The notes beneath the pieces are model-generated. The model ran no database searches. It was not told the origin of the DNA and was given only the letters and a program-made list of their open reading frames with translations. DNA of 64,000 nt from Eilatimonas milleporae (GTDB lineage: Bacteria; Pseudomonadota; Alphaproteobacteria; Sphingomonadales; Kordiimonadaceae). Positions 44,433 through 53,678 of the stretch are shown here, piece after piece (the first letter of the stretch is position 1; every line of letters begins with the position of its first letter). The DNA is taken from positions 372,001-436,000 of the forward strand of contig NZ_REFR01000011.1 of assembly GCF_003688555.1 (NCBI RefSeq). Reading direction: 5' to 3'. The position numbers were made by a program, and so were the translations under genes.

Positions 44433-47400
44433 TTATCCGCTCTGCCCGGCCTGTTTCCCGGCCTGTTCCTTGGCCTGTCCCTCGGCCAGTTTCTCGGCCT
44501 GTTTCCGGCCCGCGCGGGCCGGAGCGAACGCGCCCGGATCGAACACCCGGCCGGTTTCGTCCACCCGCACCTGCCGGGCGCCCAGTTTCGCCAGCCCGCC
44601 CGCCGTGCGGCTGACATAGCGGAACGGGTCGTCCCGGTCGGCGTCGCGGGCCTTCAGCGCGCCGCCCTCGTGATGCGGCGCCAGCACCACGGTCTTGCCG
44701 GAAAATTTCACTACCCGCAGGATGGCGCGCCCGCCGTCCATGTCCACGGCGACCATGTCGTCCTTGTGCAGGCGCATCATCCGTTTGGCCGCCGGATGCG
44801 GCCGCCGGTCGGCATAACCCGGCTGGTTGACGGCGAATGTGGTCACGACCCGGCTGTCCCACCGCCCGTCCGGCAGGCGCCAGATGTCGATACAGTGGTT
44901 GGAATCCCCCTTGTACGCCTTGTAGGCGCGCCCATCTGCGTCCCGCACCGGCACCAGCGACGGGCCGGACAGGGTTTCCTCCACCCGCAGGCGGCGCACC
45001 CCGGCCGCGCGGCCCCAGGCGTCGCGCGCGGCGGCGAAGGCTTTTTTGTCCAGCCCCTCGGTCGCGGCTGTCAGCCCGGCGCGCAGGCGCGGGTCGCGGA
45101 CGGCCGCCACATCGCCGGCGCCGGTAAAGGCATCCAGCGCTTTGCGCGTCACCACCGTCCACCGGTCCCCGGCCGCGTCATACCGCGCCAGACCGTAGGC
45201 CGTGTCATTGTGCAGCTTGTCGGTGGTGGCGCCTGTTCCCTTGCCAGAGCCCTTGCCAGAGCCTCGGCCCGCCCCTTTCGACAGGCCGTGGTCCGGTCGG
45301 TGGCTGACGGTCACGCGGTCCTTCAGCGCGTCCAGGTCCGCGCGAAAGGTCGGCCACGGTGTCGGCACCGTCTCCATCAGCGCGTCCAGCTGATGGGTTT
45401 CGGCCCGCGCGGCGGCGCGCGACATGCGCTGCAACAGCGACCGGTCCACCGCGCCGATCACCGCCGCGTCGATCAGATGGTGCCGGTGGTCCACGCGGGT
45501 TTTCAGATTGTGGTCGGACAGCAGGCTGTTCAGCCCCCATTTGCCGCGCAGCATCGCCACCAGGCTGCCCGGCGTCACCCACACCGCATCCGGGCCGCCG
45601 CCGCACACAACGCCCACATACTCCCGCGCGATGCGGGACAGATATTTGGTGTCGTTCAGATGCCGGGCCAGGAAACCGCCGCTTTCCTCGAATTTTTCCG
45701 CCGCGTCGGGCGCGAAACGGGCGCGTTTCGCCGGCGGCAGCGCCCGCGCCCGGCTGGCGATGTCCGGCCAATATTCTTTCTCACCAAAAGCGACGTGCGG
45801 TGTCATGTTGCCTTTCCGCCGGTTCCAGGTGCGCAGGCTGACGGTCTTGTTGGCCGGGCTGTCGTCCAGCGACCGGGAAAAGGGGATCAGATGCTCCACC
45901 TCCACCGCATCGGAAAACAGCCGGCTCAGGCCGATCACCTCGCCGGAAAAGACGCAGCGTCGGTCCAGCGGGTCTTTCGGGTTCAATTCCTCCCACAGGC
46001 GCATTTTCATGCGGTTGGCGCCGGTGTCGGCGATGCCGTGCTGCGCGAACGTCTCGCGGTAGCGGTCGTTGCGCGCCTGGCCCTCGCGCCGCTTGCGCTC
46101 CCAGTCGCGGCGCTGTTTTTCGTTCAGCTTCAACTCCCGCGCCACCTCGATGATGATTTCGGCCGGGCGGCCGTGGCGCCGGATCAGGCGGTTGACCAGC
46201 CGCCGCACCTGACCCAGCGCGATATGCACCGTCGGGTTGGCGATGCGGCCGAACCGTTTTTCCGGCGGGTCGTCCGCATCGCCGCTGCCGAAGGCCACGT
46301 GCCGGTCCAGCACCTCGCCGTAATAGGGCAGGGCGTCCCGGATCTCGCCGGTGCGGAAATCGCTGTGATGATAACCGGCCTGCGCCGCCGCCGTGGAATA
46401 GACATGCACGCCGGCTTCAAGCTCTGCTAGGATCCTGCGCGCCGCCGTCGGGCCCAGGCCGGCATGGCCGGCGGGCAGCAGGGTGCGCGCCACCGTGACG
46501 GCGCCGGCCGTCTCCAGCCCCCATGTGTCCGTCAGCCAGCGGATCAGCGCGGCCTCGTCCTGTTCGCGGTCCAGCCGCTCGACAATGGCGATCTGGTCGT
46601 CCAGCGGCAGGGCCGTCCACCCCTTGCCCCAGGCTTTCGCCGCTTTCAGCCTGGCCGCCGTTTCGTCCGGCTTCAGATAGTCGCGGTCGCCGCGCTCGAA
46701 ATTCAGCGTGCTGCCCGGCGGCAGTTTCAGGCGCTTGCGGATCTGGTCGAAGGTCAGCTTGGTGCCGCCCAGCAGTTTGGCGGCGAAGATGTCGCGTTCC
46801 TCCAGGCTCAGCGCCCGTTCCGGCGCGTCCGGCGACTGAAGGCGCAGGGCGTTCAGCTCCTGGTAAATCCGCAGCCGCTGCGACAGCGGGTGGGCGCGCG
46901 GCAGGCGTTCCTCCTCGGTATGGAACGGGCAGCGCCCGCCCGACACCCGGCGCAAGGGCCGCTGGTAAAAAATCAGGTCGAACAGGGTCTCCTTCAACGC
47001 CGCACTCAGCAAGCCGGGGTGATGGGGGGCCTGCGCCGCCCACAGGGCGTTGAACTCGTCGATATACAGCGACCGGTCCGGATACATGTCATAACCGCTA
47101 TCCCGTTTGCCGTCGCCCGCCGGCAGGTCCTGTGGGCGCGCGCGCACCCACTGCCCGCGTGCCTTGCGGGCGTGCAGATACGCGCCCAGCGTCCGCGCGC
47201 CGGTATCCGCCATGGCGTCGCGCAGGCGGCGCGTGCCGGCGCGGATCTTGCCGTCTTGCCCGTCGTCGCCGCCGTCGGTCTTGCGGTTGGATTTGAACCC
47301 CCGCCGCTGGTTGATGTGGAAAATCGCCCGCCCCAGTTCGTGCGGGTGCAATGGCCGGTCCAGCCCCTCGGCTCGCAGCCGGTAAGGGTCCAGGTCGGCC

Positions 47401-47717
47401 AGTTTTTTGCGTGTCCCCGTGTCCTCCGGCAGCAGACCGTGGTCGACGAGGGCCGCCAGCAGCCGGCCGCGCCGGTCCAGATAGCGGTCGCGCCGCCGCC
47501 GTGCCGACCGCGCCAGCCGCCGCGCCACCGCCAGCGAGGTTTTCGTCTTGGGGTCGCGCCCGGCCAGTTCCGACGTGGAAAACAGGCGCACGCCCCCGTC
47601 CACAAAGCCGGTGCCCCGGCCGTCGCCGTCCAGCGCGATCAGCGCCCAGCCGATGGAATTGGCCCCCAGGTCCAGGGCCAGGCGATAGTCCGGTTTTGTC
47701 TGCTGTATCTGCGGCAT
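44433..47717 (-). CDS. cas9: Cas9 endonuclease, type II-C
   Basis: The 1094-aa protein is in the compact II-C size range. RuvC-I: LALDLGANSIGW with D16. Bridge helix: RRLARSARRRRDRYLDRRGRL. RuvC-II: EIIIEVARE with E524. HNH: VEVEHLIPFSRSLDDSPANK with H609 and, 23 residues on, N632; the residue before His is Glu where many Cas9s have Asp. RuvC-III: HHLIDAAVIGA with H747 and D750. All nuclease residues are present, so it should cut both strands. The start is the ATG at 47717 with GGGGGGA upstream; the frame extends further only through a repeat-like element. Confidence 0.97.
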   Translation of the reverse strand: MPQIQQTKPDYRLALDLGANSIGWALIALDGDGRGTGFVDGGVRLFSTSELAGRDPKTKTSLAVARRLARSARRRRDRYLDRRGRLLAALVDHGLLPEDTGTRKKLADLDPYRLRAEGLDRPLHPHELGRAIFHINQRRGFKSNRKTDGGDDGQDGKIRAGTRRLRDAMADTGARTLGAYLHARKARGQWVRARPQDLPAGDGKRDSGYDMYPDRSLYIDEFNALWAAQAPHHPGLLSAALKETLFDLIFYQRPLRRVSGGRCPFHTEEERLPRAHPLSQRLRIYQELNALRLQSPDAPERALSLEERDIFAAKLLGGTKLTFDQIRKRLKLPPGSTLNFERGDRDYLKPDETAARLKAAKAWGKGWTALPLDDQIAIVERLDREQDEAALIRWLTDTWGLETAGAVTVARTLLPAGHAGLGPTAARRILAELEAGVHVYSTAAAQAGYHHSDFRTGEIRDALPYYGEVLDRHVAFGSGDADDPPEKRFGRIANPTVHIALGQVRRLVNRLIRRHGRPAEIIIEVARELKLNEKQRRDWERKRREGQARNDRYRETFAQHGIADTGANRMKMRLWEELNPKDPLDRRCVFSGEVIGLSRLFSDAVEVEHLIPFSRSLDDSPANKTVSLRTWNRRKGNMTPHVAFGEKEYWPDIASRARALPPAKRARFAPDAAEKFEESGGFLARHLNDTKYLSRIAREYVGVVCGGGPDAVWVTPGSLVAMLRGKWGLNSLLSDHNLKTRVDHRHHLIDAAVIGAVDRSLLQRMSRAAARAETHQLDALMETVPTPWPTFRADLDALKDRVTVSHRPDHGLSKGAGRGSGKGSGKGTGATTDKLHNDTAYGLARYDAAGDRWTVVTRKALDAFTGAGDVAAVRDPRLRAGLTAATEGLDKKAFAAARDAWGRAAGVRRLRVEETLSGPSLVPVRDADGRAYKAYKGDSNHCIDIWRLPDGRWDSRVVTTFAVNQPGYADRRPHPAAKRMMRLHKDDMVAVDMDGGRAILRVVKFSGKTVVLAPHHEGGALKARDADRDDPFRYVSRTAGGLAKLGARQVRVDETGRVFDPGAFAPARAGRKQAEKLAEGQAKEQAGKQAGQSG

Positions 47718-47798
47718 GTCCAAAAATCCCCCCTTGCGGCCGCGCCCCTCGCGCGAAAGCATACAGGGCGCGGCCTGGGGTTGCAATTCCCGGCCTTG

Positions 47799-47826
47799 GC
47801 AGATCTGAAACGCGGCTGGCCGCAAC
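47799..47826 (-). other. Degenerate CRISPR-repeat-like element upstream of cas9
   Basis: Read on the minus strand this is GTTGCGGCCAGCC then GCGTTTCAGATCTGC. It matches the repeat over both ends of its first 30 bases with a 2-base deletion, and lacks the terminal TATAAC. It lies 82 bp upstream of the cas9 ATG on the cas9 sense strand. On the + strand it would read as an anti-repeat. It could make the cas9 leader pair with tracrRNA, or act as a crRNA-like or tracr-like remnant. Confidence 0.7.
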
Positions 47827-47833
47827 AGACACT

Positions 47834-47863
47834 TGTAACTCTTTGCAAGAGCTTAAATGTCAA
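47834..47863 (-). promoter_or_regulatory. Possible cas9 promoter
   Basis: On the minus strand TTGACA (47863-47858) is followed after 18 bases by GTTACA (47839-47834), a weak -10. If used, transcription would begin almost exactly at the repeat-like element. The -10 is poor, so this is tentative. Confidence 0.3.
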
Positions 47864-48073
47864 TTTGAATGATAGCAGCATGTATAAAAATATCTAGTGT
47901 CTAGGAAAAATTATTTGACATCGGAAGCGTGCAATCAGATGATGATGACGGCCTTCGGGCCACACCTTGGGCGGGAGAAAGGCCGGCCAGCCTCTTGCGC
48001 AGGGGCCGTCGGCGGGGTCCACACCCGCGTGCCGGTCTTTCTCTCCACCTCTTGACTTTATGGGGGAGCCACC

Positions 48074-48102
48074 TTGCCATTTCAATGGGGCTCGCTTATT
48101 AT
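48074..48102 (+). promoter_or_regulatory. tracrRNA promoter
   Basis: TTGCCA (48074-48079), 17 bases, TATTAT (48097-48102): a good sigma-70 promoter. The expected start is near 48109, a few bases before the anti-repeat. Confidence 0.72.
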
Positions 48103-48108
48103 CATACC

Positions 48109-48194
48109 TGTCTAGCAGATCTGAAACTGCGGTCTGACCGTTAACAAGCTTTCAGAGCAACAGATAAGGGGTGGGCCACGGCCTGCCCTTTTTT
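48109..48194 (+). ncRNA. tracrRNA
   Basis: The anti-repeat at 48113-48145 contains TAGCAGATCTGAAACTGCGG, an exact 20-base complement of the repeat 3' half, and then GACCG, complementary to CGGTC in the repeat 5' part. After it comes AACAAGCTTTCAGAGCAACAG, the place of nexus-like structure. Then a GC-rich hairpin (GGGTGGGCC with GGCCTGCCC) and TTTTTT end the RNA at about 48194. It is about 86 nt long. It lies between cas9 and array 2, divergent from cas9, and would guide RNase III processing and Cas9 loading. Confidence 0.88.
48169..48194 (+). terminator. tracrRNA rho-independent terminator
   Basis: Stem GGGTGGGC with GCCTGCCC (G-U pairs in the middle), loop CACG, then six T. A second TTTTTTACTGTCC-like run follows directly. 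Confidence 0.8.
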
Positions 48195-48275
48195 ACTGTC
48201 CCCTGTCTTTTTTTACTGTCCACGGCGCGCGGCCGGCCGGTCCGACGGTGGCGTCATATATGTGGCTGGTAAAGT

Positions 48276-48300
48276 GTCGCAGGATCGGCCAGCCTGCGAC
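48276..48300. repeat. Inverted repeat abutting array 2
   Basis: GTCGCAGG (48276-48283) and CCTGCGAC (48293-48300) form a perfect 8-bp stem with a 9-base loop directly before the degenerate first repeat of array 2. The role is unknown. Confidence 0.55.
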
Positions 48301-49593
48301 AATGAGGACCGGCGCGCGGTTTCGGATCTGCTATAACACCGGGACCAGAGGCCACGCTGCGGGGACCGGTTGCGGTCGGCCCGCAGTTTCAGATCTGCTA
48401 TAACGAAGTCCACAAAGCGGTGCTTACGAAAGAAGTTGCAGTCGGCCCGCAGTTTCAGATCTGCTATAACAATTTCTGGCGTCGGTGTTGTCGCGTTCGC
48501 GTTGCGGTCGGCCCGCAGTTTCAGATCTGCTATAACCCAGCATCTGGTCGGCCCTCAACGCGTCGCGTTGCGGTCGGCCCGCAGTTTCAGATCTGCTATA
48601 ACGCCCCATGGGCATATCCATCGGCGCGGCCTGTTGCGGTCGGCCCGCAGTTTCAGATCTGCTATAACCGGTGTCCTGCGCGGTGGTGTGCGACTGGAGT
48701 TGCGGTCGGCCCGCAGTTTCAGATCTGCTATAACATAACAGGGCGAATGAAGTCATAGAGGACAGTTGCGGTCGGCCCGCAGTTTCAGATCTGCTATAAC
48801 TACCCTCTGAAATGCCAGCCGGACCCATGCGTTGCGGTCGGCCCGCAGTTTCAGATCTGCTATAACCACGCCTGAAAAAAATCCTTGAAGATCACAGTTG
48901 CGGTCGGCCCGCAGTTTCAGATCTGCTATAACCCATGGTCGCCATTCTCAATCGACAAAAAAGTTGCGGTCGGCCCGCAGTTTCAGATCTGCTATAACGC
49001 ATACACCCAACTAAGCCCGACGGTGTGAGGTTGCGGTCGGCCCGCAGTTTCAGATCTGCTATAACGAAAGAGCTATCATCCGGTGACAGTCTCCAGTTGC
49101 GGTCGGCCCGCAGTTTCAGATCTGCTATAACAATGGAGAACCGACCGCGCGCCATACCAACGTTGCGGTCGGCCCGCAGTTTCAGATCTGCTATAACCCT
49201 TTCGCCCGCGTCTGCCACAGCCAGAAGTTGCGGTCGGCCCGCAGTTTCAGATCTGCTATAACTGGACACGCTGGCGCATGTGCGCCTGCAGGGTTGCGGT
49301 CGGCCCGCAGTTTCAGATCTGCTATAACTCGTCTCACCGCAACAAGCGCCGGCCTCCGGTTGCGGTCGGCCCGCAGTTTCAGATCTGCTATAACCTTGGT
49401 CTCGACAGATGCAACGGCTGGCTCGTTGCGGTCGGCCCGCAGTTTCAGATCTGCTATAACAGGTCAGGGTTGATTATGCCGATGCACTGTGTTGCGGTCG
49501 GCCCGCAGTTTCAGATCTGCTATAACGCCGGTCATGGTCAAGGCGCGGCTTTACGTCGTTGCGGTCGGCCCGCAGTTTCAGATCTGCTATAAC
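48301..49593 (+). CRISPR. CRISPR array 2, type II-C: 20 repeats, 19 spacers
   Basis: Same 36-bp repeat as array 1. Spacers are 29-32 bp. The leftmost repeat (48301-48336) is degenerate in its 5' half, and the third (48435-48470) has one change (GTTGCAG), so the old end is on the left. The extended -10 TGCTATAAC at each repeat end gives + strand transcription. The array lies just downstream of the tracrRNA gene on the same strand. No spacer looks identical to one in array 1. Confidence 0.97.
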
Positions 49594-49595
49594 TG

Positions 49596-49644
49596 ATGTC
49601 CGGATAAGGCCATGAAATCCATCGGCTTTTTCCGGACATTTTTT
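49596..49644 (+). terminator. Terminator and conserved flank after array 2
   Basis: ATGTCCGGA (49596-49604) and TCCGGACAT (49631-49639) with six T, as after array 1. Similarity to the array 1 flank continues to about 49665 with only a few changes, and then fades through sequence resembling the cas2 3' end. Confidence 0.7.
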
Positions 49645-49858
49645 GTCAAAAACGGGTCCATGGTGACAAAAGGGGCCTGTCGGTTGCTGGTTTTTTCCGC
49701 GAATCACGCGGATGCCCGGCCGGCTGTGGCATGCGCCGGCGGGGCAGGGGCATGATACCACATCCCCGTGCCGCGCGGGCCGGAAAACGGGCCGGCCGCC
49801 GTGCCCGTTCCCCTGTCCCGTCCCCATATCCGGTCTTCTGGGCTCAATACCCGGTCCG

Positions 49859-51097
49859 TCAGGCGCTGCGGATATCGGCGAGGAAACGCTCCGACCCGGT
49901 TTGCAGGGCGGTGACGGCGCGGGCCAGGTCCTGCGCCGCCGTGTCCAGGGCGTCGGCGCTGGCCATGGTGTGGGTGGCGGTTTCGTTGACGGCGGCGATC
50001 CGGTCGGCCACCTGCCGGGTCATGTCGGACGCTTTCTGGATCGTCCGGCTGATGTCGCCGGTGGCCGCCGACTGCTGCTCGGTCGCCGCCGCGATGGTGC
50101 CGGCAATCTCGCTCAACCCGCCGACGGTGCCGGAAATGTCCGAGACCACCGTCACCGTGGCGCCGGCATTGTCCTGGATGGACCGGACCTGCGATCCGAT
50201 GTCGCCGGTGGCCTTCGCCGTCTGCTGGGCCAGCGATTTCACCTCCGACGCCACCACGGCGAAGCCCCTGCCGGCCTCGCCGGCGCGCGCGGCCTCGATC
50301 GTGGCGTTCAGGGCCAGAAGATTGGTCTGGTCGGCAATGTCGTGGATCAGGCCGACGACCTTGCCGATGGTCTCGGACGCGTCCCGCAGCGCCGTCATGG
50401 TGGCGGACGCATTGCCGGCCTGGGCCGAGGCGTCGGCGGTTTTCTCGGATGAGGTCCGGACCTGCCCGGCGATCTCCCGCACGGACGCCGACAGCTCTTC
50501 CGTCGCGGCCGCCACCGTCTGTACATTGTCGGTCGCCTGCGCGGCCGCGTCGGCGACCTCGGCCGCCAGGGACCGGTTGCGCCCGGCATGGGTTTTCAGC
50601 GTGCCGGCGGTCTCCGACACCCTGTCCAGGGCGGCGGTCAGGGCGGCGATCACCTCCATGACGCTGCCCTCGAAATTGGCGGCCATGTCGGCGCGCTGGC
50701 GCACACGGTCCTGTTTCATGGTCCGCATGCCCTCGACCGTGCGGTTGATCAGCGCGGCGCTGTCGCCGAAGCGGCCGGTCATGCCGTCGGTCAGGAACCG
50801 CCGGTAAAACCGCCCCTCGGATGCGGCGCCCAGCGCGGCGGTGGCCTCGCGCATATAGGCGTCCGTCAGGTCCAGCACGCGGTTTACCTCCGCCAGCACA
50901 GGCGACAGCGGCCCGTGCTTGTCCCAGTCGGTGATGCGGGCTTCCATATCGCCCACCTTGGCCCGGTTGGTCACATCCGCCAGCGCCTGAAAGGCGGCCT
51001 TGTAGCGGGCGTTTTCGGCCTTTGCCTCCGCCAGCTCGCGCTCCAGATCGGCGCGGGTGCCGGGGGCGTCCGCCCTGTTCAGGAATTTGTCGAACAT
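49859..51097 (-). CDS. Soluble methyl-accepting chemotaxis protein
   Basis: The 412-aa protein has no membrane segment. An N-terminal helix ([21 protein letters not shown]) leads to a signalling domain with the invariant hairpin [37 protein letters not shown] and long heptad helices on both sides. Such receptors signal to CheA/CheW. It lies 3 bp after a PAS-domain gene, so sensor and transducer are probably separate polypeptides of one aerotaxis-like receptor. Confidence 0.9.
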   Translation of the reverse strand: MFDKFLNRADAPGTRADLERELAEAKAENARYKAAFQALADVTNRAKVGDMEARITDWDKHGPLSPVLAEVNRVLDLTDAYMREATAALGAASEGRFYRRFLTDGMTGRFGDSAALINRTVEGMRTMKQDRVRQRADMAANFEGSVMEVIAALTAALDRVSETAGTLKTHAGRNRSLAAEVADAAAQATDNVQTVAAATEELSASVREIAGQVRTSSEKTADASAQAGNASATMTALRDASETIGKVVGLIHDIADQTNLLALNATIEAARAGEAGRGFAVVASEVKSLAQQTAKATGDIGSQVRSIQDNAGATVTVVSDISGTVGGLSEIAGTIAAATEQQSAATGDISRTIQKASDMTRQVADRIAAVNETATHTMASADALDTAAQDLARAVTALQTGSERFLADIRSA

Positions 51098-51100
51098 GGC

Positions 51101-51721
51101 TCAGTCTCCCGTGTTCCAGATAAATGCGTCATAGTCCCGGCCCACGGCCGCCAGCTTTTCCCGGAGCAGGCCGTCGCTGGCCGTCAGGCCCGTCTTGGGA
51201 TTGTCATGGCGCCTTTCCTCGGCCAGCAGGGCGTCGTACAGCGGCAGGATATCGGCAATGCCCCTGGCGCTGGGCACCCGGCGGTTGGAATGAAACCCGG
51301 TGATGGTGCCCGCCGCGTCCAGCGACGGGGTGACATGGGCGATCACCCAGTAATACCGGCCGGTCGCCGACATGTTCTTGACATAGGCGAAAATCTCCTT
51401 GCCCGCGCCGATGGTCTCCCACATCAGCTTGAAGACCGCGCGCGGCATGTCGGGATGACGGATGATGCTGTGCGGCTGGCCGATCACCGCGTCCGTCGAC
51501 AGTTCCGACACCCGGCAGAACACATCGTTCACATACGTCACGCGGCCCCGCCTGTCGGTTTTCGAGACGATGATTTCATCGCGGGAAAAACGGATTTCCT
51601 CATCCCGTGGCGCGACGGTCTTGCGGATCGCCCGCATGACGGTCCCGGTGCGTTTGAAGGCGGGTGCCTGTGAAGCACGGGCGCCGGTCCGGGTGGCCGC
51701 GCCGTGTCCTGTTTCAGTCAT
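51101..51721 (-). CDS. Aer-type PAS-domain protein
   Basis: The 206-aa protein has a single PAS domain: TDRRGRVTYVNDVFCRVSEL, IGQPHSIIRHPDMPRAVFKLMWETI and GRYYWVIAHVTPSLDAAG. This is the Aer/FAD-binding PAS pattern (RHPDMP...W). It would sense redox state. There is no signalling domain; the next gene supplies one. An internal ATG at 51637 is an alternative start. Confidence 0.85.
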   Translation of the reverse strand: MTETGHGAATRTGARASQAPAFKRTGTVMRAIRKTVAPRDEEIRFSRDEIIVSKTDRRGRVTYVNDVFCRVSELSTDAVIGQPHSIIRHPDMPRAVFKLMWETIGAGKEIFAYVKNMSATGRYYWVIAHVTPSLDAAGTITGFHSNRRVPSARGIADILPLYDALLAEERRHDNPKTGLTASDGLLREKLAAVGRDYDAFIWNTGD

Positions 51722-52286
51722 ATCTTTTGCCAGTCTTAATCTGTGGTGGCCAGTCTTGTCTTTGGCGGCCAGTCTTGTCTTTGATGATCGGTCTTGTCTT
51801 CAGCGGTTGTGTCGTTTATGCGGCCCTGTCGCCACACCGGCTTGCCGTGCACGGCCAGGGTCCGCGTCCTTCGGCGCGGTGGCTGCAATTTTCCGGATAG
51901 TGTTGGTTTTTACCGGGAAAAGGTTACCAAAAAAACAATTATTGGGCGTAATTGTATTGAGAAGTACGCAATATATGCGCACTTTGCAAACAGTCAGGTT
52001 GCGTTCTGATTTCGTTCTGGACAAATGGCCAAGTCACGACTGGGTTGTTTTCAGTCAACCGGTCTGCCTGTCGCGACTGCCCGCGCCGATGCCCGCCGCG
52101 AATACATGTCGGCCATCGGTTTCGTCTGCGGGTTGAAAATATTCTTTTCTTTAAGGGTGCTTGATTATTTTAAGTTGTGGCCCGGATGTGCGGTGCGGGT
52201 GCCGTCAGTGTTGCGCCCCGGCATGGGTGTTGCCAGGGGTGTTGCCAGGGGTGTTATCCGGTCCGGTGGTGCCGCTGCCGTCATGA
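51722..52286. other. Intergenic region with short tandem repeats
   Basis: GGCCAGTCTTGTCTTTG-like units repeat at 51745-51790, an AT-rich part lies at 51900-52015, and a 12-bp GGTGTTGCCAGG repeat (2.6 copies) lies at 52226-52256. No gene or clear terminator is seen. Confidence 0.4.
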
Positions 52287-53678
52287 TCACCGGTCGCCTT
52301 GTGCCCGGTACCCCGTCATTTCCAGATAGCCGTCGCCGCTGTGGCTGCCCGTCAGTGTGACCGGGCCTTCCCAATAGGCGATGCGGGTGCCCATCCAGCT
52401 TTCCGGATTCAGGGCGCGGACGCGCACATCCAGTCCGCGCGCCGGCACGCTGACGGCCCACAGCGTCGGCACCCGCCGCCCGGCCACCATGGTGAAGGCC
52501 AGCGGGCGCAGGGCCGCCGTCTCGCGGTCCAGGGGGTGGGTGCCGCCGTCGGCGGCGATCCAGGTGCCCGATATGTAATCGCTGTCACGCCCGTCCTTGC
52601 CGCCGCTGTCTGCACCACCGGCGTCGTCACCCGCGTCGGCACCCCCGCCATCCTCGCCGTTTTCGTGGCGCAGGCGGAACAGCATCACCCGCGCCCCGTC
52701 CGCCAGCCGCAGGGAAAACCAATCCCATCCCGTCTGGTTGGCGGCCAGCGGCTGGCTGCTCCACTCCCGGTCCAGCCACGCCGTGCCCGTCACCGGTATG
52801 GTCCGGCCGTTCACATGCAGGCTGCCGCGCGCCGTCAGGAACGGCTGGCTGAAATAATAGGACGCCTGCCCGCCGTCCGATTTTTGGCTGTATCCCTGTT
52901 TTCCATGCAGGACGGGCGGCGCCGTGCTGTCCAGCGTCAGCCGGTAGCCGAACCCCGCCCCCCCGGCGCGCAGGGTATAGCGGTGTTTCCCGTCGCCCGC
53001 ATATCCATCCGCATATCCGCCCGCATATCCATCCTCAGGCCCACCCTCAGGCCCGCCCTCAGGGCCGCCGGCACTGTCTTGCGCCCCGTCTGCCGTGTCC
53101 TTGCCGTGCCCGGCCAGCTGCCAGTCGTCGATCCAGGCGCCGAAGGGCCTTGCCGCCGCCCCGGCCTGGCCGATGCCGCCGCGCGCCAGCTTTTCGGCGA
53201 AAAACTGCCGCTCCGGCGTGGTCACGGCGGCATGGCCCATCCAGAAATGCGGACTGGCCCAGCCGCCCTCCGGCCCGTCCGTCCCCGCGCCTGCGCTGCC
53301 GGTTTTGTCGCCATGCCGTGGGGCGGGCGGGCGCGCCGCCTGGCGAAACAGGGTCCATTGCAGGCCGTACGGGTTGCCGTCCGGCCCGCTCAGATTGGCG
53401 GTCACATACCACCATTCAAGGCGAAAGGCCGGGTGCGGCCCGAAATCGCGCGGGAAGGCAAGGGCCCGGCCCGGCACCACGGGCGCGAAACCGTCCGCCC
53501 TGTCCCCCAGCCCGGCAAAGCCGCGCTCCTGCGCCGTGGCGGCCCCGCCCGCCGGCAGGTACCCTGTCGCCAGAGCCGCCATCATGGCCACAGCTGTCAT
53601 CACGGCCCCGATCGGCAACGTTTTCAGGCCGGTCGAAACGACTTTTGACGCCATACGCGAAAGACGGTCAGCGTTCAT
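52287..53678 (-). CDS. AttH/CrtC-like lipocalin-domain protein
   Basis: The 463-aa precursor has an N-terminal hydrophobic segment (about 15-40) and the AttH/CrtC lipocalin-like pattern: FPRDFGPHPAFRLEWWYVTANL with the WWY core, QWTLFRQA, and later GTAWLDREWSSQPL and GWDWFSLRL. It contains low-complexity insertions (GGPEGGPEGGPED, YAGGYADGYAGD) from tandem repeats. It is last in an ABC operon like Agrobacterium attEFGH. It probably acts as a periplasmic lipid-binding or enzyme partner. The ATG at 53678 overlaps the permease end by 11 bp. Confidence 0.82.
   Translation of the reverse strand: MNADRLSRMASKVVSTGLKTLPIGAVMTAVAMMAALATGYLPAGGAATAQERGFAGLGDRADGFAPVVPGRALAFPRDFGPHPAFRLEWWYVTANLSGPDGNPYGLQWTLFRQAARPPAPRHGDKTGSAGAGTDGPEGGWASPHFWMGHAAVTTPERQFFAEKLARGGIGQAGAAARPFGAWIDDWQLAGHGKDTADGAQDSAGGPEGGPEGGPEDGYAGGYADGYAGDGKHRYTLRAGGAGFGYRLTLDSTAPPVLHGKQGYSQKSDGGQASYYFSQPFLTARGSLHVNGRTIPVTGTAWLDREWSSQPLAANQTGWDWFSLRLADGARVMLFRLRHENGEDGGGADAGDDAGGADSGGKDGRDSDYISGTWIAADGGTHPLDRETAALRPLAFTMVAGRRVPTLWAVSVPARGLDVRVRALNPESWMGTRIAYWEGPVTLTGSHSGDGYLEMTGYRAQGDR

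Noticed and set aside
47718-47825. Longer Cas9 start at 47825
   Set aside because: The extra 36 residues translate the repeat-like element, and the ATG at 47717 has a good ribosome binding site and matches the family start.
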